Below are positions 1-6,911 of a DNA stretch of 64,000 bases, piece by piece. Each line of letters opens with the position of its first letter. Position 1 is the first letter of the stretch. Under the pieces are notes generated by a model. It did not search any database, was not told the DNA's origin, and was given only the letters and a program-made list of their open reading frames with translations. Source of the stretch: ENR-C587 sp942493235 (GTDB lineage Bacteria > Bacteroidota > Ignavibacteria > Kapaibacteriales > UBA2268); the NCBI GenBank assembly GCA_942493235.1, contig OW818676.1:2728001-2792000 (forward strand). Direction: 5' to 3'. Made by a program: the position numbers and the translations under genes.

Positions 1-382
1 TTAACCAATTTTTATAATGTTGGCAATATTGTGTGTAATTATATCCATCTGGATGCCTGATTTTATACTCTGACCACAATAACTGCTTTGTTACTCCCGT
101 TCGCTTTAACTCCTTTTCTATTTCGGGGCATTGCTCTAATAATATTTGAAAGCGGTCTTTACTTGGTAATTCTTGATTTCTCATCAGTATTTCAAGCTCT
201 CCTTCACTCTTTTGCTTGATTGTGTCGTAATCTATACCTATTGATTTATATAGCAATACGTATTTTGTTACGCATTTTCGGGATATGCCTAATAGCATGC
301 ATATTTCACGATAGCTTTTACCATCATTATGAAGTTTAATGATTTGTTTGATATTGTACATTTCTAAACCTTTGTTTGCCAT
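1..382 (-). CDS. istA: IS21-family transposase IstA, N-terminal part (partial)
   Basis: Reading from ATG at 382 the protein begins MANKGLEMYNIKQIIKLHND and stays open to the window edge for 127 codons. It has an N-terminal helix-turn-helix (IIKLHNDGKSYREICMLLGI) for binding terminal repeats, and around residue 115 the stretch HPDGYNYTQYCQHYKNWL, which matches the IstA signature PDGYxYTQFCxHY just before the DDE integrase core. The core itself is not in view. IstA carries out cleavage and strand transfer with the AAA+ helper IstB. No frameshift or stop is visible, so this copy could be intact. Confidence 0.9.
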   Translation of the reverse strand, partial: MANKGLEMYNIKQIIKLHNDGKSYREICMLLGISRKCVTKYVLLYKSIGIDYDTIKQKSEGELEILMRNQELPSKDRFQILLEQCPEIEKELKRTGVTKQLLWSEYKIRHPDGYNYTQYCQHYKNWL

Positions 383-468
383 TTACTGCTCAATTATTAG
401 TTGCAAAACTAATTATCTTCACAGCTAAATAAATTCCAATTATTTATTCTTTTGGCTGGCTTAGAAGT

Positions 469-581
469 GGTAACCTTTCACCGAAATGAATGGTAACCTT
501 TCACCGAAATGGGTGGTAACCTTTCACCGAAATGGGTGGTAACCTTTCACCGAAATGGGTGGTAACCTTTGAGCGAAATAT
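469..581. repeat. Five tandem 23-bp IS21 terminal repeats
   Basis: The core GGTAACCTTTCACCGAAAT starts at 469, 492, 515, 538 and 561, a strict 23-bp period. Copies 1-4 are nearly identical, differing only in the spacer (ATGAAT versus ATGGGT). The outermost copy at 561 is diverged (GGTAACCTTTGAGCGAAATA). They lie between istA and the element's tip and are most simply the IstA-binding sites. IS21 ends normally have two or three such repeats, so five in perfect phase is a large number. Confidence 0.85.
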
Positions 582-584
582 CCA

Positions 585-877
585 ATTAATAGTTCGCTTT
601 CAAAAGATAGTTTTTCCCAATTCCCGTTAAATTCATTCCAAATATCTTCTTCTAATTTACTTCCATTGACTAAGCCTAATATTCATTGTTTTTTAAGCTC
701 AGGGACTAATCGCCCAAAATTGCCTATCTTCATATTTAAGGCAGAAGGTGAACGCCCAATAATATTTGCATACTTAATTATTGTAGGATTAGTTTTACTA
801 CTGCTTTTAAATGGTACTTTATAATAAACATTAAAAGCAATAATAGTTTCTTAGCGGTTCCAATTATTTTTTGCCAT
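585..877 (-). pseudogene. HNH endonuclease-like gene, N-terminal remnant, cut by the IS21 element
   Basis: From ATG at 877 the minus strand reads MAKNNWNR*ETIIAFNVYYK, then TIIKYANIIGRSPSALNMKI, then a TGA stop before ILGLVNGSKLEEDIWNEF. This layout (ETIIAFNxYxKxPF, then YANIIGRSPSALxMKxxNF, then GSKLxxxIWNEF) is the N-terminal region of a widespread family of putative HNH restriction endonucleases. Two nonsense codons (TAA near residue 9 and TGA near residue 64) lie in one otherwise consistent frame, so the gene is dead by point mutation. The reading frame then runs into the IS21 tip at about 585, so the C-terminal nuclease domain is severed. The start overlaps the preceding small gene by 14 bases. 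Confidence 0.75.
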
Positions 878-1082
878 TTTTATTTTCTATTATATCAAGA
901 AAATCAACACAGTAATCTCCAAGTACATCATCTAATAATTTCTTTGTAAAATCAGAACTTCCAGTTAATATTTGCGAAAACACTTCTATCCTATCATCAG
1001 TTGATAGTTGATTTAACAACTCATCATTTCTGAAGAAATTCATAAAATCATCTCTTGTAAATTCTTGATTTGTATATATCAT
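864..1082 (-). CDS. Small hypothetical protein upstream of the HNH remnant
   Basis: A 72-residue acidic protein beginning MIYTNQEFTRDDFMNFFRND and ending IIENKNGKK. A longer reading to a TTG at 1157 adds a hydrophobic run, but that start sits against the U-tract of the upstream operon's terminator, so I prefer ATG at 1082. There is no clear Shine-Dalgarno, which is common in this group. Its stop overlaps the start of the HNH-like pseudogene by 14 bases, suggesting that the two were co-translated. I do not recognise the family. It could be an accessory partner of the broken nuclease, but no motif shows this. Confidence 0.4.
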   Translation of the reverse strand: MIYTNQEFTRDDFMNFFRNDELLNQLSTDDRIEVFSQILTGSSDFTKKLLDDVLGDYCVDFLDIIENKNGKK

Positions 1083-1154
1083 ATTTAACAATTTATAAAA
1101 ATAGAAACTTAACAATAATATATTAAAAAATACAAATAGAAAATATATTTCCCT

Positions 1155-1196
1155 CAAAAAAAAAAACCTCTCTTAACCATTGTCAAGAGAGGTTTT
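1155..1196 (-). terminator. Rho-independent terminator of the oxoacid oxidoreductase operon
   Basis: Perfect 12-bp stem AAAACCTCTCTT / AAGAGAGGTTTT (1163-1174 with 1185-1196) and a 10-base loop. A run of A on the plus strand from 1156 gives a U-tract on the minus transcript. It lies 20 bases after the last operon gene. Confidence 0.9.
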
Positions 1197-1216
1197 AATA
1201 TCAAATACAAAAGAGA

Positions 1217-1756
1217 TTAGTCTTTTACGAAAGTCATACCGATTTTAATTGCTTGCTCGTTTAGAGGAATCAATTTATGGTGTCTCTCTGGTAAAGCTTT
1301 ATATAAAGCTTTAACTAATGTTTCGTAAGGAACGGTTTTGCGAGCTTTCAAGAAAGCACCCAAAATAATCATATTTAAAACTTTCATGTTTTTCAATTTG
1401 AGAGCTTCTTCACTACCGGGTACGCAAATAATAGTTATGTCTTTGCGGGTAGGAGGATTAAGTACGCTTGCACTATCATAGATAATAGTACCGCCTACTT
1501 TTACTCTTGATTCAAATTTATCAACTGAAGGCTGGTTTAGAGCTACAGCAGTATCAAACATAGAAATGATAGGGGAGCTAATCGGTTTGTCCGAAACTAT
1601 AGTTATACAATTAGCAGTACCGCCTCTCATTTCAGGACCATAAGATGGCATCCAGCAAACTTCTTTGCCTTCAATCATTCCGGCATAAGCGAGCATCATA
1701 CCCATAGAGAGAACGCCTTGTCCTCCAAATCCTGCGAAAATTGCTTCTTCTGTCAT
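1217..1756 (-). CDS. 2-oxoacid:ferredoxin oxidoreductase, gamma subunit
   Basis: A 179-residue protein of the pyruvate/ketoisovalerate oxidoreductase gamma-domain family, starting MTEEAIFAGFGGQGVLSMGM, with the glycine-rich GFGGQGV motif that contacts coenzyme A in this family. The MRGGTANCITIVSD segment is also typical. Length is normal for a stand-alone gamma subunit. It is the last gene of the operon (delta-alpha-beta-gamma order), one base after the beta subunit's stop, and is followed by a strong terminator. The complex oxidatively decarboxylates a 2-oxoacid to its acyl-CoA and reduces ferredoxin. The substrate (2-oxoglutarate or branched-chain oxoacid) cannot be decided from this subunit. 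Confidence 0.9.
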   Translation of the reverse strand: MTEEAIFAGFGGQGVLSMGMMLAYAGMIEGKEVCWMPSYGPEMRGGTANCITIVSDKPISSPIISMFDTAVALNQPSVDKFESRVKVGGTIIYDSASVLNPPTRKDITIICVPGSEEALKLKNMKVLNMIILGAFLKARKTVPYETLVKALYKALPERHHKLIPLNEQAIKIGMTFVKD

Positions 1757-1757
1757 A

Positions 1758-2537
1758 TTACTTTACCTCCGGAACTTTAATGTCACCAAGCGGATAGAAA
1801 GGAATCATCTTTTCTTCCACGAATTTATTAGCATCAAGAGCACTTATTTTCAAATTAGAAGGACAGTTAGAAACTATCTCAACTAAGCAGTATCCCAAAC
1901 CTTTTTTCTGATATTCGATAGCATTTTTAATTGCTTTTTTAGCTTTACGAACATTAGAAGGAGTGTGAACTGACTGACGAGTAACATACGCTACGCCGGG
2001 CAAATGAGAAAGTAACTCGCTGATTTTAAGCGGATAGCCCATAGTATCGCAGTCTCTTCCATAAGGAGAAGTAGTAGTAATCATACCCTCTAAAGAGGTA
2101 GGAGCCATCTGACCGGAAGTCATACCATAGATACCATTATTGATAAATATAGTTAAGATGTTCTCGCCACGGTTAGCTGCATGCAAAGTTTCGGCAGTAC
2201 CGATAGCGGCTAAGTCGCCATCGCCTTGGTACGAGAATACAATTTTCTCAGGGAATAATCTTTTAACTGCTGTAGCACAAGCACAAGCTCTACCGTGAGC
2301 AGCTTGCTCCATATCAACATTTAAATAGTTATAAGCAAATACCGAGCAACCAACCGGAGCTACGCCGATAGTCTCGCCCTCTATACCCATCTCTTGAATA
2401 ACTTCTGCTAAAATTTTATGAACAGTACTGTGACCACAGCCTGGACAATAATGGAAAGCAGCATCTTTCAAAGTGGTAGGTTTAGCATATACTAAATTTT
2501 CAGGGCATACTATAGAATTATTTGTCATATCGCTCAT
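1758..2537 (-). CDS. 2-oxoacid:ferredoxin oxidoreductase, beta subunit (thiamine-diphosphate binding)
   Basis: A 259-residue TPP-binding subunit. The N-terminal FHYCPGCGHSTVHKIL carries the Cys pair used for a cluster in this family. The TPP/Mg motif is GDGDLAAIG followed by NNGIYGMTSGQMAPT. It belongs to the VorA/KorB type. The start ATG overlaps the alpha subunit's stop by one base (TAATG), implying translational coupling. The length is usual for the four-subunit enzymes. Together with the alpha subunit it forms the catalytic core in the cytoplasm. Confidence 0.92.
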   Translation of the reverse strand: MSDMTNNSIVCPENLVYAKPTTLKDAAFHYCPGCGHSTVHKILAEVIQEMGIEGETIGVAPVGCSVFAYNYLNVDMEQAAHGRACACATAVKRLFPEKIVFSYQGDGDLAAIGTAETLHAANRGENILTIFINNGIYGMTSGQMAPTSLEGMITTTSPYGRDCDTMGYPLKISELLSHLPGVAYVTRQSVHTPSNVRKAKKAIKNAIEYQKKGLGYCLVEIVSNCPSNLKISALDANKFVEEKMIPFYPLGDIKVPEVK

Positions 2538-3607
2538 TATTTGCCTCCATTGATATATACTTTTTCAAAATGCTCTAAGATTTCTTCAGGTGAAGGAATC
2601 ATGCCGCCCATTCTACCGTAGAATTCAACTTGAGTTGCACCGTTAATAGATAAACGAACGTCTTCGACCATTTGTCCGGCATTCATTTCTACATCGAGTA
2701 CGCCTTTAACTTTTTTGCCGGTTTGATTGTAAATCTCAGTTGGGAAAGGATACAAAGTAATCGGACGGATAAGACCAATTTTATAACCTTTAGCTCTTCC
2801 AAGCTCCATAGCTTTAGCACAAATTCTTGCACCCAAGCCAAAACCGGTAAATAAATATTCTGCATCTTCTAAATTAGCAGTTACATATCTAACTTCATCT
2901 TTTTCAACTACTCTATATTTAGCTTGAAGACGGTGATTAATTTCTTCCATTTTCTCCGGTTGAATATGAAGAGAAGTAACATAACGAGCTTCTTTTCTAT
3001 CGCCTTTGCCATTAGTAGCCCATTCAGGGAACTCAGTTTTTCTTGGCATTTGGTCGAATAATTCAACTTTTTCCATCATTTGACCGATAGCACCATCAGC
3101 CAAAATCATAACAGGATTTCTATATTTTTCAGCTAATTCAAAACCTAATTTAACGAAATCAACCATTTCTTGAACAGAAGAAGGAGCCAAAGTGATTAAT
3201 TTATAATCGCCGTGACCGCCGCCTTTAACAGCTTGAAAATAGTCTGATTGTGATGGTTGGATAGTGCCTAAGCCCGGTCCTCCACGGCTAACATTAGCCA
3301 AAACGCAAGGCAATTCAGCACCTGCTATATAAGAAATACCTTCTTGCATCAAGCTCATTCCCGGGCTGGAAGAAGTAGTCATAACTCTTTTGCCTGTACA
3401 GGCACCGCCATAAATCATGTTAATTGCAGATACTTCGCTCTCAGCTTGCAATACTACCATTCCGGTTCTTTTATTTGCGTCAATTGCAAGATATTCAAGT
3501 ACTTCGGACTGCGGAGTAATAGGGTATCCAAAATAAGCATCGCATCCAGCTCGTATCATAGCTTCTGCTAATGCTTCATTTCCCTTCATTAATTTTATTT
3601 CGCCCAT
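2537..3607 (-). CDS. 2-oxoacid:ferredoxin oxidoreductase, alpha subunit (VorB/KorA type)
   Basis: A 356-residue alpha subunit. It starts MGEIKLMKGNEALAEAMIRA and continues GCDAYFGYPITPQSEVLEYL, the hallmark of VorB (3-methyl-2-oxobutanoate) and KorA (2-oxoglutarate) alpha subunits; YPITPQSE contributes to oxoacid and TPP binding. The transketolase C-terminal-like domain follows (EYLFTGFGLGARICAKAMEL). Branched-chain oxoacids are favoured by overall resemblance to VorB, but the sequence alone does not exclude 2-oxoglutarate. It lies 40 bases after the ferredoxin subunit and overlaps beta by one base. Confidence 0.92.
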   Translation of the reverse strand: MGEIKLMKGNEALAEAMIRAGCDAYFGYPITPQSEVLEYLAIDANKRTGMVVLQAESEVSAINMIYGGACTGKRVMTTSSSPGMSLMQEGISYIAGAELPCVLANVSRGGPGLGTIQPSQSDYFQAVKGGGHGDYKLITLAPSSVQEMVDFVKLGFELAEKYRNPVMILADGAIGQMMEKVELFDQMPRKTEFPEWATNGKGDRKEARYVTSLHIQPEKMEEINHRLQAKYRVVEKDEVRYVTANLEDAEYLFTGFGLGARICAKAMELGRAKGYKIGLIRPITLYPFPTEIYNQTGKKVKGVLDVEMNAGQMVEDVRLSINGATQVEFYGRMGGMIPSPEEILEHFEKVYINGGK

Positions 3608-3647
3608 TGCGTCTCCTTAAAATTCTTTTGGGTATTTGTAAATTCAA

Positions 3648-3872
3648 TTATTTATTAATTTTTCTATAAACTGTAATTGCCGCATCGGGGCAAACTAATG
3701 AACAGCTTGCACAGCCGGTGCAGTTCTGGTTAATCGTAATAGCATATCTGTAGCCATGTTGATTAATTGTGCCTGATAGACCAATTGTCTTTTCCGGGCA
3801 AGCATTGATGCATACTTCGCATCCTTTGCACTTTTCAATATCGACTATAATTTCGCCTACTGCTTTTGCCAT
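3648..3872 (-). CDS. 2-oxoacid:ferredoxin oxidoreductase, delta subunit (2[4Fe-4S] ferredoxin)
   Basis: A 74-residue ferredoxin with two CxxCxxCxxxCP motifs: CKGCEVCINACP near residue 15 and CTGCASCSLVCP near residue 51, for two [4Fe-4S] clusters. Internal symmetry is typical of the delta subunit, which passes electrons from the TPP site to free ferredoxin. First gene of the operon. ATG at 3872 is preceded on the minus strand by AAGGAA, a reasonable ribosome-binding site. Confidence 0.93.
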   Translation of the reverse strand: MAKAVGEIIVDIEKCKGCEVCINACPEKTIGLSGTINQHGYRYAITINQNCTGCASCSLVCPDAAITVYRKINK

Positions 3873-4466
3873 ATTATTTCCTTCTTCTTATTAAAGTATT
3901 TATCTTTAAATGTACATTATTTATACAAACTCGTATAAAATATTATTTCTTAAATATTTCATACATAAAAAAAATGCAAGTTAATAACTTTAAACGAGAT
4001 TTCAAATTATTTTATAAAAATTCTTTGAACTTTTATATTATGTAATACTCGCTTTTAATTGAAATTATTAAAGATAATGATGTTGTAAATATTTTATTAT
4101 TTTATATTTATCTGATATGCTATAATAAAAATATTACTTGAGCAACAATTTAAAACTAAGACAATATTTGAACCCTGAATAAGTAATTTAACAACTTTGG
4201 TAATTCTAAACAAGAAAATTGGTATTGAATTATTTAGAAAACAAAAAGCAAATCCGATACTCTTATTAAATTCAAAGTTATTCATTATAGTTAAGTTGAT
4301 ACTGTACTGATTACTTTCTCAAAAGCAATTTATTAACAGTATTATTTTTTATTGTTATTTTTAATATATTTTTGTAATTTAACAATCCTTAATTGAAAGC
4401 CATTAGATTAACTATATAGAAAATCATATAATTGCTAATAATAAATAAATGAAATAATCAGATACT
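3873..4466. other. Divergent intergenic region, 594 bp, no gene seen
   Basis: Very AT-rich DNA between two divergently transcribed units, so it must hold both promoters. I see no convincing hairpin, repeat or conserved small gene. The short open frame on the minus strand around 4097-4285 lacks any recognisable protein character. Confidence 0.6.
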
Positions 4467-5915
4467 ATGCTTTTTAACTCAATAGATTTTGCAATATTTT
4501 TACCGATTGTTTTTATACTTTATTGGTTTGTAACTAATCGAAATTTAAGACTGCAAAACTTTCTTATCGTAGCATCGAGTTATTTGTTTTATGGCTGGTG
4601 GGATTGGAGATTCTTATCTTTATTGTTGTTCAGTTCTTTAGTTGACTTTTTTGTTGGTTGCGGCTTATCAAATCAAGAAAATCCTGTTAAAAGAAAGCTG
4701 CTTATCTCCATCAGTATTATTGTTAATCTCGGATTTCTCGGTTTCTTCAAGTATTTCAACTTCTTTGCTGATAATTTCGCGACAGCATTTTCATTTTTCG
4801 GTATGGATATAAATCCGGGTTCATTAAACGTAATTCTGCCGGTCGGAATCAGTTTCTATACATTTCAGATACTTAGTTATACAATTGACGTATATAAGCG
4901 AAAACTCGAACCGACTAAGGATTTCATTGCATTTTCGGCATTTGTAAGCTTTTTCCCTCAGTTAGTTGCCGGACCAATTGAAAGAGCGACCCATTTACTA
5001 CCTCAATTTTACCGAAAACGTACTTTTGATTATTCCAAAGCAGTTGATGGAATGCAGCAGATACTATGGGGGCTATTTAAAAAGATTGTAATTGCAGACA
5101 ACTGTGCCGAATTCGCCAATTTGATTTTCAATAACTCATCAAATTATTCAGGTAGCACATTAGTGCTGGGTGCTTTATTCTTTACGATTCAAATCTATGC
5201 GGACTTTTCTGGATATTCGGATATTGCAATTGGAACCTCTCGCCTCTTTGGCTTTGAGCTGATGCGTAATTTTAATTTCCCTTACTTTTCGAGAGATATT
5301 GCCGAGTTCTGGAGACGCTGGCATATTTCGCTATCTACTTGGTTCAGAGATTATTTATACATTCCAATTGGCGGTAGCAAAGGCAGTCTACGGACTAAAG
5401 TTCGTAATACCTTTATTATATTTATAGTAAGCGGTTTTTGGCATGGTGCAAATTGGACTTTTGTTGTCTGGGGGGCATTAAATGCAATCTATTTCTTACC
5501 GCTACTATTGACCAATAGTAATCATAAAAATATAGGTATTGTAGCAGAGGGAAAGTTGTTCCCTACATTAAAAGAATTCTTTATGATACTAATAACTTTC
5601 GGACTTACGGTATTTGCATGGATATTTTTCAGGGCAGAAAATATGACACATGCTATAAATTATATTTCCGGAATATTCTCTATGTCATTATTTATTATTC
5701 CTCAATTTGAAGGAATTGAAAAAGCGATAACAAGCCTACTTTTGGTAATATTTTTTATGCTTATTGAATGGAATGGCAGAGAGCAGCAGTATGCAATTGC
5801 TCAATTAGGAATCAGATGGAGGCTACCTCTTAGATATACATTTTATTATGCTTTGATTTTAATAATAGTATTCTTCGGCGGTAAAGAACAACAATTTATT
5901 TATTTTCAATTTTAA
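4467..5915 (+). CDS. MBOAT-family membrane O-acyltransferase (AlgI-like)
   Basis: A 482-residue polytopic membrane protein of the membrane-bound O-acyltransferase family. The diagnostic block EFWRRWHISLSTWFRDYLYI is present, and the catalytic His lies in GFWHGANWTFVVWG. The N-terminus (MLFNSIDFAIFLPIVFILYW) and the ADFSGYSDIAIG segment are characteristic of the AlgI/DltB/PatA subgroup, which passes acyl groups across the inner membrane to a polysaccharide or other surface acceptor, with a periplasmic SGNH-type partner finishing the transfer. The next gene, 17 bases downstream, is a plausible partner. The acceptor is unknown; there are no alginate genes nearby. Confidence 0.9.
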   Translation: MLFNSIDFAIFLPIVFILYWFVTNRNLRLQNFLIVASSYLFYGWWDWRFLSLLLFSSLVDFFVGCGLSNQENPVKRKLLISISIIVNLGFLGFFKYFNFFADNFATAFSFFGMDINPGSLNVILPVGISFYTFQILSYTIDVYKRKLEPTKDFIAFSAFVSFFPQLVAGPIERATHLLPQFYRKRTFDYSKAVDGMQQILWGLFKKIVIADNCAEFANLIFNNSSNYSGSTLVLGALFFTIQIYADFSGYSDIAIGTSRLFGFELMRNFNFPYFSRDIAEFWRRWHISLSTWFRDYLYIPIGGSKGSLRTKVRNTFIIFIVSGFWHGANWTFVVWGALNAIYFLPLLLTNSNHKNIGIVAEGKLFPTLKEFFMILITFGLTVFAWIFFRAENMTHAINYISGIFSMSLFIIPQFEGIEKAITSLLLVIFFMLIEWNGREQQYAIAQLGIRWRLPLRYTFYYALILIIVFFGGKEQQFIYFQF

Positions 5916-5932
5916 GCTATGAATTGTAAATT

Positions 5933-6838
5933 ATGAAAAAGTTTCTATATAAATTCTTACTCTTTTTATTACCACTGATAGCATTATTTGTTTTTATTGA
6001 GTTTTCTTTACGAAATATTGACAGTATTTACGAATTAAAACGCAATGGTATAATTACTCAAAGCGATAGTATAGAAATACTAATTATGGGCAATTCGCAT
6101 GCAAATGATGGGATAAACCCGACCTGCTTCAGGCTTAATGCTTATAGCTTAGCCAATGCTACTCAATCGCTTTTATATGATAAAGAATTGCTATTAAAAT
6201 ATCTTCCCAAACTAAAAAATCTAAAATATGTTATTTTCAGCATAGATTATCCTTCATTATATTGGGGATTTATCGAAGAGAGAGATTTCTTCTACTATAA
6301 TTATTTCGGAATAAATATTAGAAATAAGAGCTATTTAAAAGAAAATCTTTCTTTCTTTTTCTATGTCTATTCACCATTAACTTCAATAAAACTTTTGTAT
6401 AGTAACACCTTTATTAATAAGAAAAACAAAATGATTAATGGCTGGACAGGTTACGATTTCACTAATTACAATACACTAACAAGAGAATATGCTGTCAAAA
6501 GAGTAGAAAATTTCAATAATGATATAAAAAATTCAAAAGAGCATAATTATATTTGCAAGGAATTTGAGTCTTTGATTATTTATCTATTAGATAGAAATAT
6601 TACTCCGATATTAATTACTCCGCCCTGCCATAAGTATTTAACTGAATGCTTAGATAGCAATATCCAAAAAATTAATTCTGATTACATTCAATATTTAACC
6701 CAAAAATATAATTTAAAGTATTTGAATTCCGAAGCAGACACTGCATTTAAGTCCAATCATTTTGTTAATGTTGACCATCTGAATAAGATTGGAGCCGAAA
6801 AATATACTAAAATGCTCGATAGACTTCTCTTTGAATAA
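5933..6838 (+). CDS. Membrane-anchored SGNH-like protein, probable MBOAT partner
   Basis: A 301-residue protein with one N-terminal membrane segment (FLYKFLLFLLPLIALFVFIE) and then an extracytoplasmic domain. It contains ILIMGNSHANDGINPTCF around residue 49, resembling block I of SGNH hydrolases with Ser in GNSH, and a C-terminal NVDHLNKIGAEKYT that fits block V (DxxH). This arrangement resembles the AlgJ/AlgX/DltD-like partners encoded beside MBOAT proteins. I infer that it completes O-acylation in the periplasm. Family assignment rests on these two motifs and position. Confidence 0.65.
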   Translation: MKKFLYKFLLFLLPLIALFVFIEFSLRNIDSIYELKRNGIITQSDSIEILIMGNSHANDGINPTCFRLNAYSLANATQSLLYDKELLLKYLPKLKNLKYVIFSIDYPSLYWGFIEERDFFYYNYFGINIRNKSYLKENLSFFFYVYSPLTSIKLLYSNTFINKKNKMINGWTGYDFTNYNTLTREYAVKRVENFNNDIKNSKEHNYICKEFESLIIYLLDRNITPILITPPCHKYLTECLDSNIQKINSDYIQYLTQKYNLKYLNSEADTAFKSNHFVNVDHLNKIGAEKYTKMLDRLLFE

Positions 6839-6911
6839 ATTCAAACACTGTTTTGACCAAAATATTTGATAAATTTGTATTGAATTATTAATTTAATTTT
6901 CGGAGCTATTA

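Larger units (their letters stand above)
1..584 (-). mobile_element. IS21-family insertion sequence, left part (runs off the window)
   Basis: The segment holds the start of an IstA-type transposase reading towards the window edge and, upstream of it, an array of short repeats typical of IS21-family termini (multiple transposase-binding sites per end). The outer tip is inferred near base 584, where the minus strand reads TGGATATTTCGC after the last repeat; IS21 elements usually end in TG/CA. The IstB part and the other end lie outside the window. The exact tip and any target duplication cannot be fixed here. Confidence 0.8.

Noticed and set aside
2672..3571. Plus-strand open frames across the 2-oxoacid oxidoreductase alpha gene
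   Set aside because: They mirror a clearly real minus-strand gene and have no protein-like motifs.
4097..4285. Minus-strand 62-codon frame in the kor/MBOAT gap
   Set aside because: No ribosome-binding site and only AT-driven hydrophobic composition.
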